Positions 1 through 9,332 of a stretch of DNA of 64,000 bases are shown here, in pieces. The position numbers were made by a program, and so were the translations under genes. Position 1 is the stretch's first letter. Every line of letters starts with the position of its first letter. The notes beneath the pieces were generated by a model. That model was not told the DNA's origin. It searched no databases and saw only the letters and a list, made by a program, of their open reading frames with translations. This stretch comes from Flammeovirgaceae bacterium UBA4465 (GTDB taxonomy: Bacteria > Bacteroidota > Bacteroidia > Cytophagales > Cyclobacteriaceae). Location: positions 62,001-126,000 of the forward strand of contig CAJJBF010000007.1 of assembly GCA_905182375.1 (NCBI GenBank), written 5' to 3'.

Positions 1-1766
1 GCTTGATGATTGCCAGACTTCCTGTTGATACCAAAAGGGGTCATGCTACTGAATTATTGGCGTCTAAAGGAGCGTATCTCCATTCTTCAGAGTTGCTTTC
101 CGATTTAAAAATATTACAAAAAGAGTTGATTGAGTTTGGTGCCCAATCAACAGCCTACAACGAAGTAAATGCTACCTTAAGGATTGTTGAGATTTTTGGT
201 TTTCATCTAGCGGCATTGGATATTCGTCAAAACAGTACTTTTCATGACCAGGCCATGGATGAGCTTCTAGAGGCTTCATTAGCAGAAAAGACTAATTTTT
301 CAGAATGGAGTGAAACGGAGCGGCTTGATTTTCTCAATAAAGAGTTGCTTTCCGCTCGTTTGTTCACACATTCCAAAACAGTTCTTAAAACGCATGCCCA
401 AAAAGTAATGGAATGTTATGGGGTGATCGCTGAGCATACAGATAAGTATGGTATGAATTGCATAGGTTCTTTGATCGTAAGTATGACCCGATCATTGTCT
501 GATTTATTAGTGGTATATGTTTTGGTAAGAGAGGCTGGACTCACGCAAATGACAACAGCGGGATTAATTTCTAAAATACCAGTAGTCCCTCTATTTGAGA
601 CCATTAGTGATTTAGAAGTGGCCCCTGAAATCTTACATGGCTTCCTGAATCACCCTTTTACAAAAAGAACATTACAAGTCCTCAAGGGAGGTGAAAAGGA
701 ACCCGTGCAGCAGGTAATGGTGGGTTACAGCGATAGCAACAAAGATGGGGGCATCATGGCCAGCCAGTGGAACCTTTACAAAGCCCAATACAATCTAAGT
801 CAAGTGGGCGTTGACAACGGGGTAAGAATTAGGTATTTCCACGGCAAGGGTGGGTCGATAAGTAGGGGATCTGGACCTACCCATTATTTTATCGATGCCC
901 TTCCACATTCAGCGTTGAATGGCGATGTCCGTTTGACCGAGCAAGGGGAGACGATTGCTCAAAAGTATGCCAATAAGGTAAATGCGGCCTACAATCTAGA
1001 ACTGTTAGCAGCCAATGCATTATCTAAAAACATCTTAGATAGGCATTCTCCGAGAGTTTTCCATGCGCAAGCAACCATTTTAGAGCAGTTATCAATGAAT
1101 TCTCAAAAGACCTACGAAAAGATGATCAATAAAGAAGGGTTCATGGAATTTTTCAGACAGGCAACACCTATAGACGCCATTGAGACCAGTAAGATTGGGT
1201 CGAGGCCAGCCAAGAGAACTGGCGCCAATTCGCTTTCAGATTTGAGAGCGATCCCTTGGGTTTTTTCATGGAGTCAATGCAGGTTTCATATGACCAGCTG
1301 GTATGGGATTGGTACCGCACTGGATCAACTAAAAAGTGAATCTCCTGCGGATTACGATTTATTTAAATTGAAAATGAAAGATGATCCCTTCATAAGATAT
1401 GTATTTACAAATATAGATACCAGTATTGCTGCTACTGATGAGAGAATCATGCTTAAATATGCTGATTTAGTGAAAAATAAAGAAATTAGAGAAAAGTTTA
1501 CGGACTTGTTTTTGAGCGAACTGATGCGAGTGAAATATCATTTTGAAGTGTTATTAGGACGACCAATTGAAGAACGGCGCGTGAATCATTATTACTCAAA
1601 TATGCTGCGTGCATCTTTGATGAACCCACTGCATGAGCGACAGATCAATTTATTGAAAAAATGGCGTACAGAAAGAGTACACGATGAACAAGCGGCGCAA
1701 GAAACACAAACCGAGATCATGCTTTCTATTAACGCGCTTTCAAGCGCTATGAGAAATACAGGTTAA
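1..1766 (+). CDS. ppc: phosphoenolpyruvate carboxylase, C-terminal part (5' end outside window)
   Basis: The enzyme carboxylates phosphoenolpyruvate with bicarbonate to oxaloacetate, an anaplerotic cytosolic reaction. Only the last 587 residues or so are present. The frame is open to the window edge and the family is usually 850-950 residues, so the N-terminal third with the catalytic histidine is outside. Visible signatures are GYSDSNKDGG (fragment residues 241-250), the glycine loop beginning FHGKGGS (about 279), and the conserved C-terminal end MRNTG. The gene converges on the acyl-CoA ligase with only 8 bases between the stop codons. No frameshift is visible. The assignment is secure; only the start is unknown. 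Confidence 0.96.
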   Translation, partial: LMIARLPVDTKRGHATELLASKGAYLHSSELLSDLKILQKELIEFGAQSTAYNEVNATLRIVEIFGFHLAALDIRQNSTFHDQAMDELLEASLAEKTNFSEWSETERLDFLNKELLSARLFTHSKTVLKTHAQKVMECYGVIAEHTDKYGMNCIGSLIVSMTRSLSDLLVVYVLVREAGLTQMTTAGLISKIPVVPLFETISDLEVAPEILHGFLNHPFTKRTLQVLKGGEKEPVQQVMVGYSDSNKDGGIMASQWNLYKAQYNLSQVGVDNGVRIRYFHGKGGSISRGSGPTHYFIDALPHSALNGDVRLTEQGETIAQKYANKVNAAYNLELLAANALSKNILDRHSPRVFHAQATILEQLSMNSQKTYEKMINKEGFMEFFRQATPIDAIETSKIGSRPAKRTGANSLSDLRAIPWVFSWSQCRFHMTSWYGIGTALDQLKSESPADYDLFKLKMKDDPFIRYVFTNIDTSIAATDERIMLKYADLVKNKEIREKFTDLFLSELMRVKYHFEVLLGRPIEERRVNHYYSNMLRASLMNPLHERQINLLKKWRTERVHDEQAAQETQTEIMLSINALSSAMRNTG

Positions 1767-1774
1767 AGGGTGTC

Positions 1775-3418
1775 TTATTCAAATAATATAGCCGCTTCGT
1801 CATTAAACCATTGATTATATACGTCTTGATGAATTTTCTCAACTCGATTCCTCTTTATTTTCATGGTCGGAGTAAGTAAGCCATTGTCGATGGTCCAATC
1901 CTCCTTCATAACCACTATTTTTTGAATTTTAGCCACACTTTCTAAGGTTGGATTCAGAACTTTTATGGTTTGCTCAAGACTTTCGATCAATGCTGCTTGC
2001 TCTTTTTCTTTTCCTGTATCAGACAAGACGATGAGTCCAATGGGTTGAGGAATACCTGTTCCGACCACGCATACTTGATCAATGTCCGAATTTTTCATCA
2101 TTTCGAGCTCTATAGGTGCTGGTGAAATATATTTTCCTTTATCTGTCTTGAATTGATCTTTAATTCTTCCGGTAATCCAAAGAAAGCCGTCATGATCATA
2201 TTCACCGATGTCTCCTGTTCTTAAAAAACCATCTTCTGTGAATACTTCGCTGGTCATTTCTTCTTCCTTGTAATAGCCCTGCATCAAACATTCACTTTTG
2301 ATCAAAATTTCATCTTCAGGAGAAAATTTTAATTCAACACCAGCAAGTGGTTTGCCTACCGATCCAAATTTATTTTGTCCAGGCAGATTAAAATGAGAGC
2401 GGATACAATCTTCAGTAAGACCATAGGCTTGACAAATGTCAATATCTAGTCGCTTGAACCAAATCAATTGGCTTATAGAAATAGGAGCCGCACCCGTAAA
2501 AATCGCTTGAGTATTTAGTAAGCCGAGCTTTTTCTTAATTTTTTTTCTAATGACGTTGTTAATAATAGGAATTGATAATAAAAGATCTAACTTTTTTTGA
2601 GGGATGGCATTTAAGATACTATCTTGAAATTTAGTCCATATCCTAGGTACCGCAAAAAACAGATCAGGTTGAGTCGCAGCTAAATCATCAGCGAAGGTTT
2701 CTATGGATAGGGGAAAGTTGAAACTCCCTCCTTGATACAACCCGAACATTTCTATACCTATCCTTTCGGCTATATGCGTGAGAGGTAAATAGGAGAAAAA
2801 ACGAGGCTTGCTAGCCTTAATAGCAATCGCACCGACGGCCGTGTTGGTGACATCATTGAATGAGCCTACACTATGCATAACCCCTTTTGGAGATCCGGTG
2901 GTACCGGAGGTATACATGATCGTTAACAGATCTTCAGGATTTTGTTCCGGAACTTCCGTCAAGGCTTCATTTTGGGCAACCATATCTTCCCAATTCAATT
3001 TTTCTTCAACCTGATAAGCCTTAATCCCTATTTTAGTGAATTCTTCTAATCCAGATTTTTGAGCCTCATAGTTGTCTAATTTTCCTACGATAACCGCTTT
3101 TGACTCACTGTGAGACATAATTTCCGCAATGGAGTTGGCATTTATGGTTGGGTAAATAGGGACAGAGATATGTCCTGACATTTGGATAGCTAGGTCTGCC
3201 ATAATCCAATGGCTGCAATTTTTTGAAAGTAAGGCAATTTTAGATTTAGGAGCATAATCCATTGCAATCAAGGCTTGGGCGATTTTCCTAATTTCAATGC
3301 CGGCTTCTCGATAAGTCGTTTTTACCGAACCCTGGGCAAAGGGCTGATGGAACATGAGTTGATCAGGGGTATTTTTTTCCCAATGGGTAAACGCATGGAG
3401 TGGTGCCGTAAACTTCAT
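1775..3418 (-). CDS. long-chain acyl-CoA synthetase (AMP-forming)
   Basis: An ANL-superfamily ligase of 547 residues that should activate long-chain fatty acids to acyl-CoA through an acyl-adenylate. The P-loop TIMYTSGTTGSPKG lies at about residue 167, the adenine-binding YGLTED in the middle, and the C-terminal hinge GDIGEYDHDGFLWITGR is followed by the lysine-containing region FKTDKGKYISP. Length is a little short of the 590-600 residue FadD15-type enzymes but both domains are complete. The gene stands alone, convergent with ppc and divergent from the helicase at 3700. There is no signal peptide, so it is cytosolic or membrane-associated. Chain-length preference cannot be read from the sequence. 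Confidence 0.9.
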   Translation of the reverse strand: MKFTAPLHAFTHWEKNTPDQLMFHQPFAQGSVKTTYREAGIEIRKIAQALIAMDYAPKSKIALLSKNCSHWIMADLAIQMSGHISVPIYPTINANSIAEIMSHSESKAVIVGKLDNYEAQKSGLEEFTKIGIKAYQVEEKLNWEDMVAQNEALTEVPEQNPEDLLTIMYTSGTTGSPKGVMHSVGSFNDVTNTAVGAIAIKASKPRFFSYLPLTHIAERIGIEMFGLYQGGSFNFPLSIETFADDLAATQPDLFFAVPRIWTKFQDSILNAIPQKKLDLLLSIPIINNVIRKKIKKKLGLLNTQAIFTGAAPISISQLIWFKRLDIDICQAYGLTEDCIRSHFNLPGQNKFGSVGKPLAGVELKFSPEDEILIKSECLMQGYYKEEEMTSEVFTEDGFLRTGDIGEYDHDGFLWITGRIKDQFKTDKGKYISPAPIELEMMKNSDIDQVCVVGTGIPQPIGLIVLSDTGKEKEQAALIESLEQTIKVLNPTLESVAKIQKIVVMKEDWTIDNGLLTPTMKIKRNRVEKIHQDVYNQWFNDEAAILFE

Positions 3419-3670
3419 TTGATGTCGTATTTTTTTTGAAATATTAAATTGTAGTTAATATTAATCAAAGTTGATTTAATTAGCATAATACAAGCATATT
3501 AAAATTTCTATTAACCCGGATAATATTACTAAGTAATTATTAATGACTTAAAAATAACTTTAACCAAGGTTTTTGAGTTTTTTTAAAAATTTCTCATTTT
3601 TAAATGGATCTTAATGAGGGTTTATATTTAATTATTGAAGAATAAAAACTTATCCTCGAGTCATTTGATT

Positions 3671-3678
3671 AACTTTGC
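3671..3678 (+). promoter_or_regulatory. possible Bacteroidota -7 promoter box for the helicase
   Basis: TAACTTTG matches the TAnnTTTG -7 consensus of the Bacteroidota housekeeping sigma factor and lies about 20 bases before the TTG start. I do not find a TTG -33 element at the right spacing, so support is weak. Confidence 0.3.
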
Positions 3679-3699
3679 GCTTCATTAAAAAAATTCCCA

Positions 3700-5406
3700 T
3701 TGAGTACTTTTTCTAATTTAGGATTATCTAATCCATTGATTGATGTTCTTAACAATTTAGGTTTTACAACGCCTACCCCTGTTCAAGAACAAGCAATCCC
3801 CTTGCTCTTAAGTGATACGCCTATTGATTTTATCGGTTTAGCACAAACTGGAACTGGAAAAACAGCTGCTTTTGGGCTTCCTCTCATCGATCTGATAGAC
3901 AGTGACAACCGATCGGTTCAAGCTTTAGTGCTAGCACCTACTCGAGAATTGGTGCAACAAACAGCAAAGCAAGTTGCTCAGTTCGCTAAAGGTGTAAAGG
4001 GAGTAAACGTAGAGGTGGTCTTTGGAGGCGCTGCGATTACCAATCAAATAAGTGCTTTAAGAAAGCCTACTCAAATTGTAATTGCTACTCCTGGGCGATT
4101 GATAGATTTGATCAAAAGAAAGGCAATTAAATTGGATCAAGTACAGTATGTTGTTTTGGATGAGGCCGATGAAATGCTTAACATGGGCTTCAAAGAGGAT
4201 ATTGATCAGATCCTTTCGTTTACTCCAGAACAAAGGGTGACGTGGCTGTTTTCAGCGACGATGCCCAAGGAAATCAGAAGAATTGTAACGAAATACATGA
4301 AGACTCCGGTTGAGGTCTCAGTAAATTCAAAAGAACAAAGCAATAAAGACATCACCCATAAGTACGTGATCACAAAATCATCCAACAAGGTGCCGGCGAT
4401 CAGGCGGTTTATGGATATTCAGTCAGACATGAGGGGGGTATTGTTTTGTAGGACCAAAAGGGAAACCCAGGAAATCGCAGATGACTTAGGTCATTTGGGA
4501 TATGGGGTTGAAGCCCTCCACGGGGACTTATCTCAGGGTCAACGAGATGCTGTCATGAAGCGCTTTAAAACACGATCGATGCAATTATTAATAGCTACCG
4601 ATGTAGCTGCCAGAGGGATTGATGTAAATGACCTTACCCATGTGATGCATCACACCTTACCCGATCAGTTAGAGAGTTATACACACAGGAGTGGTCGGAC
4701 GGGACGGGCGGGTAAAAAGGGTACCTCTATTGCTTTCATTACACCAAGAGAGGGGCGAAGAATCATCGAAATTGAAAAAAGAATCAATATTAGCTTTGAA
4801 AAAATTGAGGTGCCCGCACTTGAAGAACTCAAGTCTACAAGAATTAATAATTGGGCCAGTTTAATTATCAATACAACCGTAGATTCGCAAGCGGAGAGCA
4901 TCTTAAGCAAACTCAATGGACAGTTTGAGCATTTGGATAAAGAAGATATACTAAAAAGACTAATCACGACTCAATTGGATCACTTAATGATTCAGGGGGG
5001 CGGTCAATCTGATTTAAACGAAGCTTCGGGCTCAGGATCACGGTCAAGTAGGTCAGATAAGAAAAATGGGAGCGCTTTTAATAGATATTTTGTTAATATC
5101 GGAACGATTGACGGAATGACCAAGGAAGACTTGATTCATTTTTTATCCGATAATTCCAAAATAGACCGCAAATATTTCGGTCCTTTAAGTATTCAAAAGA
5201 ATTGTGCTTATTTTGATGTGGATGCCAAGCATGATCAGAAATTGGGCGAGACTTTTGTCGGTATCGAGATAAAAGGACGAGATATCCGAGTGAATCTTGA
5301 TGAACAGGCTAGAAAATCAAAATTTTCTGCTCCCTCGAAAAAAAGAAACTTCCGAGATAAAAGGACTCCCAAAAAAGATCACAGAAAAGGAAGACGAAGA
5401 AATTAA
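3700..5406 (+). CDS. DEAD-box ATP-dependent RNA helicase with DbpA-type RNA-binding domain
   Basis: A 568-residue RNA helicase of the DeaD/CsdA kind, expected to act in ribosome assembly or RNA turnover, often in the cold. Motif I AQTGTGKT is at residues 48-55, DEAD at 154-157, SAT at 185-187 and motif VI HRSGRTGR near 325. The segment at roughly 455-535 fits the DbpA-type RNA-binding fold, and the last 30 residues are strongly basic. The start is a TTG just after an A-rich stretch. No ATG lies upstream in frame before the core domain, so TTG is accepted. A -7-like box TAACTTTG about 20 bases upstream may be its promoter. A second DEAD-box gene follows after the insertion element. Confidence 0.92.
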   Translation: MSTFSNLGLSNPLIDVLNNLGFTTPTPVQEQAIPLLLSDTPIDFIGLAQTGTGKTAAFGLPLIDLIDSDNRSVQALVLAPTRELVQQTAKQVAQFAKGVKGVNVEVVFGGAAITNQISALRKPTQIVIATPGRLIDLIKRKAIKLDQVQYVVLDEADEMLNMGFKEDIDQILSFTPEQRVTWLFSATMPKEIRRIVTKYMKTPVEVSVNSKEQSNKDITHKYVITKSSNKVPAIRRFMDIQSDMRGVLFCRTKRETQEIADDLGHLGYGVEALHGDLSQGQRDAVMKRFKTRSMQLLIATDVAARGIDVNDLTHVMHHTLPDQLESYTHRSGRTGRAGKKGTSIAFITPREGRRIIEIEKRINISFEKIEVPALEELKSTRINNWASLIINTTVDSQAESILSKLNGQFEHLDKEDILKRLITTQLDHLMIQGGGQSDLNEASGSGSRSSRSDKKNGSAFNRYFVNIGTIDGMTKEDLIHFLSDNSKIDRKYFGPLSIQKNCAYFDVDAKHDQKLGETFVGIEIKGRDIRVNLDEQARKSKFSAPSKKRNFRDKRTPKKDHRKGRRRN

Positions 5407-5567
5407 GCCCTGACTTAATTTCCTGTTTTAACTCCCATTCGTTACAGTCAAGTCCTATAGATATGTGGAATTCTCATGGAATTTTATTACCAATCAATTC
5501 TCGTATGCCCTTCTAATATTACTTAATTATTAAGTAGATACATCATTTTTTAGAATTTTAGGGGATT

Positions 5568-5593
5568 TGTATATTGTCAAATAAAAGTGGACT
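5568..5593. repeat. IS left terminal inverted repeat
   Basis: Begins TGTATATTGTCA and ends AAAAGTGGACT. It pairs with 7018-7043 in opposite orientation, 21 of 26 bases matching. Confidence 0.8.
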
Positions 5594-6957
5594 TTTTCAG
5601 ATATAAATTAAGCGAGTGTTGACACCAATTTAAATAAATATTTTGATTCTGTTTTTTCCGTTCAATTAAAGTTTGTTGTTTGATTCTTTTCCTGCGCCTA
5701 AGTTTTCGTTCTCCAGTTCCATAATAGACCTCAGAAGGAGTAAGGTTATTGATGGACTCATGGTATCTGTCATCGTTGTAATACTGAACAAATTGCTTCA
5801 TCTTATGCTCTAACTGCCCTGGGCTGTAATAATTATCCAGTTTCACTACATTCTTCACTGATCTGTGATATCGTTCAATTTTACCCTGAGTTTGTGGATG
5901 AAGCGGTCGACCTCGTACATGTTTCATGTTTCGGTCATTTAAATATTCTACTAGTTCAATAGATAGGTAACACGATCCATTGTCAAATAGTAATTTTGCA
6001 GGAGCATGGGGGTGTGCGACTAATAAAGCCTCATCTAAGGTCTGTTTTTACATCCTCTGCCTTCATAGTGCCACACAACTTCCAGTTGACAATAAAACGG
6101 CTGTAATCATCCAATATGGTCGATAAGTAATACCATCCCCATCTAACTATTTTAAAATAAGTGAAGTCTGTTTGCCACATCTGATTTACTGAAGTGGTTT
6201 TATCTTGAAAACTATCAGATGCACTCATAATCCTGAATGAAGGAGTTGTGATAAGACCATTGAGCTTTAATATCCTATATACACTCGACTCACTGATATA
6301 ATAACTGTATTTATCTATGATATGCCATGCCAGCTCTCTAGATGATAACTCAGGACGTTCTAAAGCAATCTCAACTACTTTATCTCTGTCAGCTAAGTTG
6401 ATCTTATTCCAGACTTCTTTCCTATTACCAGACCTTCGAGCCAACCCATCATATCCATGCTGTTGGTAGCTATTATACCAGTTGTAAAGGGTGGTTTTAT
6501 TCACTCTTAGTTGCCTAAGCGTCCTGATAACACCAAGATCACTTTGCGCTACAAGACGGATGATCTCCATCTTTTCGTTTTGACTGTAATGCATGTACTT
6601 CTTCCTCTTTACTAGGGTGAACCAATGTTTTTTTTCAAGTCTCTCACTTCTAGTGAAAGATCTGCTACCAGTTCCTTTGAAAGAGGCGTTCTCACCTTTT
6701 AATTCTTGAACCTCTGAAGTATTGGCTTCTCGCATGGTATCGCCATTTAACCTGTGCTTGCCCGCTTCCATGAAAGCCTTACTCCACTTGTAATAGTTTG
6801 CTTGATGAATACCTTCCTTGCGACAGAGTTCAGCAATACTCACCTCACCTGGGATACCTTCAATTACAATTCTGATCTTTTCCTCTGAATTATACGCCTT
6901 GCGTGTCTTCCTTTATAGTTCACTTATTAATGAACTTACATTTCTCTTCTTTCCCAT
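5577..6957 (-). pseudogene. IS3-family transposase (orfA + orfB), three lesions
   Basis: OrfA gives a helix-turn-helix protein (SIAELCRKEGIHQANYYKWS). OrfB gives an integrase-core DDE protein with WQTDFTYFK, DDYSRF, DNGSCY and GKIERYHRS. In an intact element orfB would be reached from orfA by a -1 slip on the A8 run near 6630, the usual IS3 arrangement. Three defects are seen. A TAA at 6913-6915 follows the first orfA codons. An extra G (6674-6675) puts orfA into the orfB frame too early. An extra A in the run at 6045-6049 shifts the frame between the first Asp and the DNGS Asp. Dropping one A restores continuous homology through DNGSCY into MKHVRGRPLHPQTQGK. The copy is inactive unless the lesions are sequencing errors. 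Confidence 0.88.
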
Positions 6958-7017
6958 TATAGTTAAATTTAAGTGTTTACTCTGTTTAAAACACGCTCTT
7001 ATAATTTAACCCTTATT

Positions 7018-7043
7018 AGTTCACTTTTTGCTGACGATATACA
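7018..7043. repeat. IS right terminal inverted repeat
   Basis: Read inward on the minus strand it begins TGTATATCGTCA and ends AAAAGTGAACT, matching the left repeat over 21 of 26 bases. Confidence 0.8.
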
Positions 7044-7484
7044 TCTAAATGACATCGATGGAATGGTAAAGTCGAATGACAATCGATCAATCAATCGAGA
7101 AAAGCTGAATCTAAATATATTGAGATGGGAACTGAATGGGTCTAACTCTAGGAGAAATTTAATCTTTCAAAAGTTGAGAAAACTAATTTCTATCTGTAAG
7201 AAAACAAAGGCTTTTCACCCCTTTGGATCTTTTTAGGTTAAAAATTCTCCTTCTCCATTGTTTGTACTTCAGAGAAGCTCAGATAATGAATCCATCCTAT
7301 TTATTTTTAACTTTGATCTTGAAGAACAGTTCTATACTTTAGATTCAAAAGGCACTTATTAAAATCTTTTAGAATCTAGAGTACTCAAAAATGAGGGCTT
7401 TTTATCTCCTTTATCTTTTCTATGGCTTCGGTTAATAAAAGAGTTTGAATGAGCGATGAACTATCTTTGAGTTTTGGCTTGATT
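7044..7484. other. gene-free stretch between IS element and second helicase
   Basis: About 440 AT-rich bases. The only open frame that fills part of it is short, compositionally poor and overlaps the IS end, so I do not count it. No hairpin with a T-run or recognisable RNA gene is seen. The promoter of the following helicase presumably lies in the last 100 bases. Confidence 0.5.
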
Positions 7485-8726
7485 ATGAAATTTTCTCAAT
7501 ATGATATTAGTGCCGCTCTCAAAAGAAACATTGAAGGGCAAGGCTTTAACAGACCTACAGACATTCAATTTAAATGTATTAAGCCCATACTAGATGGTCA
7601 GGATGTTTTGGCCATTGCCCAAACAGGTACAGGCAAGACGGCAGCATTTGCCATCCCTATTTTGGACCTAGTAGCTGCTGATAAAAGTCGAACAAAGGGT
7701 ATTTATGCCTTAATTTTAGCGCCTACCCATGAATTGGCCCGGCAGATTCATCAGACTTTCATTTCTTTAGGCAAAGGAATAAAAGCTTCTGCCGTTTGCG
7801 TTTATGGCGGTGTGGATCAAGAAGAGCAGATTAGGCAGCTTCAATCAGGAGCCTCTATTTTGATTGCTACTCCGGGAAGGATGTTTGATTTATTGAGTCA
7901 GGGAATGATTGATGTCACTCATTTGAAAATGCTGGTCTTGGATGAAGCCGATCATATGTTGGACTTAGGTTTTATAGAAGATATCAGAGATTTGATCCGA
8001 AAAGTACCTTTAAGAAGGCAAAATTTATTTTTTTCGGCTACTATTAATAAAGAAATTAAAAAACTAGCTTATTCAATCGTTAAAAATCCCATTCGGATTC
8101 AGATATCACCCAATAATTCAGTAGCAAAAAGCATCGATCATGGGGTTGCTTTCATTGAGATGGATGACAAGCGCTATTTTTTAGGTTCCTTTATTCAAAA
8201 GAATGAAGAAGCAAAAATATTAATTTTTGTTAGGACCAAAGTTCGAGCAGAGCGCGTGAAATTGGCTATGGATCGTGTTAATATTCAGTCGGTAACATTG
8301 CACGGTGATAAGTCTCAAGAAGAAAGGGAGCAAGCCATGAAATCATTTCATACTGGTACAATTAAAATCTTAATCACTACAGATGTAAGTGCCCGAGGTA
8401 TTGATGTACCTAATGTTGATTTTGTTGTTAATTATGATTTGCCCGATTCTAGTGAAACTTATATCCATCGAGTAGGCAGAACAGGAAGAGCAGGAAAGAG
8501 GGGAACGGCTATTTCTTTTTGCAGCACTGAAGAAAAGCATCTCTATGATCTCATCGAATCGGATTTAATGAGTGAAATTGCAAACATAGCCATAAATAAA
8601 GCAGACTATGCGGCAACCTTAGATTTGGCCTTTGAACCAAAAAATGATTGGAAGGCGTTAATCAAGGCCAACGAATTGATTATTGATAAAAATAGAAAAC
8701 AAAAAAAATTCAAAAAGAAGAAATAA
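7485..8726 (+). CDS. DEAD-box RNA helicase, RhlE-like
   Basis: A compact helicase of 413 residues from the chosen start. It carries motif Q, AQTGTGKT, LDEADHMLDLGF, the SAT motif and HRVGRTGRAG, and ends in a short lysine-rich tail. It lacks the C-terminal RNA-binding domain of the 3700 gene, so the two are not recent duplicates of the whole gene. An in-frame ATG at 7449 would add 12 residues. I prefer the ATG at 7485 because the family typically begins directly with MKF followed by the Q-motif region. It acts on RNA duplexes in the cytosol; the specific target is unknown. Confidence 0.9.
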   Translation: MKFSQYDISAALKRNIEGQGFNRPTDIQFKCIKPILDGQDVLAIAQTGTGKTAAFAIPILDLVAADKSRTKGIYALILAPTHELARQIHQTFISLGKGIKASAVCVYGGVDQEEQIRQLQSGASILIATPGRMFDLLSQGMIDVTHLKMLVLDEADHMLDLGFIEDIRDLIRKVPLRRQNLFFSATINKEIKKLAYSIVKNPIRIQISPNNSVAKSIDHGVAFIEMDDKRYFLGSFIQKNEEAKILIFVRTKVRAERVKLAMDRVNIQSVTLHGDKSQEEREQAMKSFHTGTIKILITTDVSARGIDVPNVDFVVNYDLPDSSETYIHRVGRTGRAGKRGTAISFCSTEEKHLYDLIESDLMSEIANIAINKADYAATLDLAFEPKNDWKALIKANELIIDKNRKQKKFKKKK

Positions 8727-8825
8727 TTTATAGATAAGTTCATCTTTAAGCGTAATTCATTCAAATTTTGTCTATTATTGGAACGCATTTGCGTATGGCA
8801 GCGTTATCAATGAAAATGAAATAAT

Positions 8826-9074
8826 ATGGTTAATCAAGAAGATTTTATAGCTCTCCCCAAATACGAAAAAGACCCAAAAAAAGAGCATATATTGGGTCAA
8901 ATGGAACAATTTGGAATTCACTTAATTATCAAGGAGAAAGGCGTTTTATACAAAAAGCGTGTAGAACATGGAAGCCACTTCTTGAAAGAATTACAAAAAC
9001 TAGAATTATTATCTGAAGAACCTGTGATCAGAAGTTGGCAATATCAAGATGTTGATCCTACTCGAAGAGATTAA
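8826..9074 (+). CDS. small hypothetical protein, 82 residues
   Basis: I do not recognise the family. The protein is charged, soluble, has no signal peptide or membrane segment, and is rich in Lys and Glu. It follows the RhlE-like helicase by 99 bases in the same direction and could be cotranscribed. The leader (about 8779-8805) contains overlapping complementary pieces (AACGC, GCGT, GCGTT) that could fold in two alternative ways. This is only suggestive. The ATG is preceded by an A-rich stretch typical of translation starts in this window. Confidence 0.6.
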   Translation: MVNQEDFIALPKYEKDPKKEHILGQMEQFGIHLIIKEKGVLYKKRVEHGSHFLKELQKLELLSEEPVIRSWQYQDVDPTRRD

Positions 9075-9090
9075 AAGTCGTTTATCATTG

Positions 9091-9192
9091 CGGGTTCAAA
9101 TAAAGTACCTTCCTAAATACAACCATCACAATAATCCTACCGTTGGTGCTTTTAGATTGGTTCGTTCTGGTGTAGTCTACGCTGGTTTCTAA
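9091..9192 (+). pseudogene. possible 3' remnant of a formylglycine-generating-enzyme-like/C-type-lectin-fold gene
   Basis: One frame over these bases reads YNHHNNPTVGAFRLVRSG and stops at TAA 9190-9192. Proteins with the sulfatase-modifying/C-type-lectin fold often end with an Asn/Pro-rich segment followed by GFRLVR. There is no body of such a gene upstream, because the neighbouring 82-residue gene occupies another frame. If the similarity is real this is a stranded fragment. The match is short and judged by eye, so it may be chance. Confidence 0.3.
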
Positions 9193-9332
9193 CTAGTCTT
9201 CATTTACCCATTTTAGATGCTCTATTGTAGTTTTAAACAGGGCTTGTTATCCTCAATTACGAGTTATGGCATCTCCTTATAATGCTTAATTTAAGGAACA
9301 TTTGTTTAAGTGGTTTGTGTACATTTTTAAAT

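Larger units (their letters stand above)
5568..7043 (-). mobile_element. decayed IS3-family insertion sequence
   Basis: A 1476-base element bounded by imperfect 26-base terminal inverted repeats that both begin TGTATAT. It encodes an orfA/orfB transposase on the minus strand, and the orfB stop lies inside the left repeat, as is common in IS3 elements. No target-site duplication is visible: the three flanking bases are ATT on the left and TCT on the right. This suggests an old insertion or a later rearrangement. The element sits between the two DEAD-box helicase genes. Three inactivating lesions in the transposase indicate that it cannot move on its own. Confidence 0.88.

Noticed and set aside
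6973-7236. 87-codon plus-strand frame after the IS element
   Set aside because: It overlaps the IS right repeat, has poor composition and no recognisable features; it is probably a chance frame.
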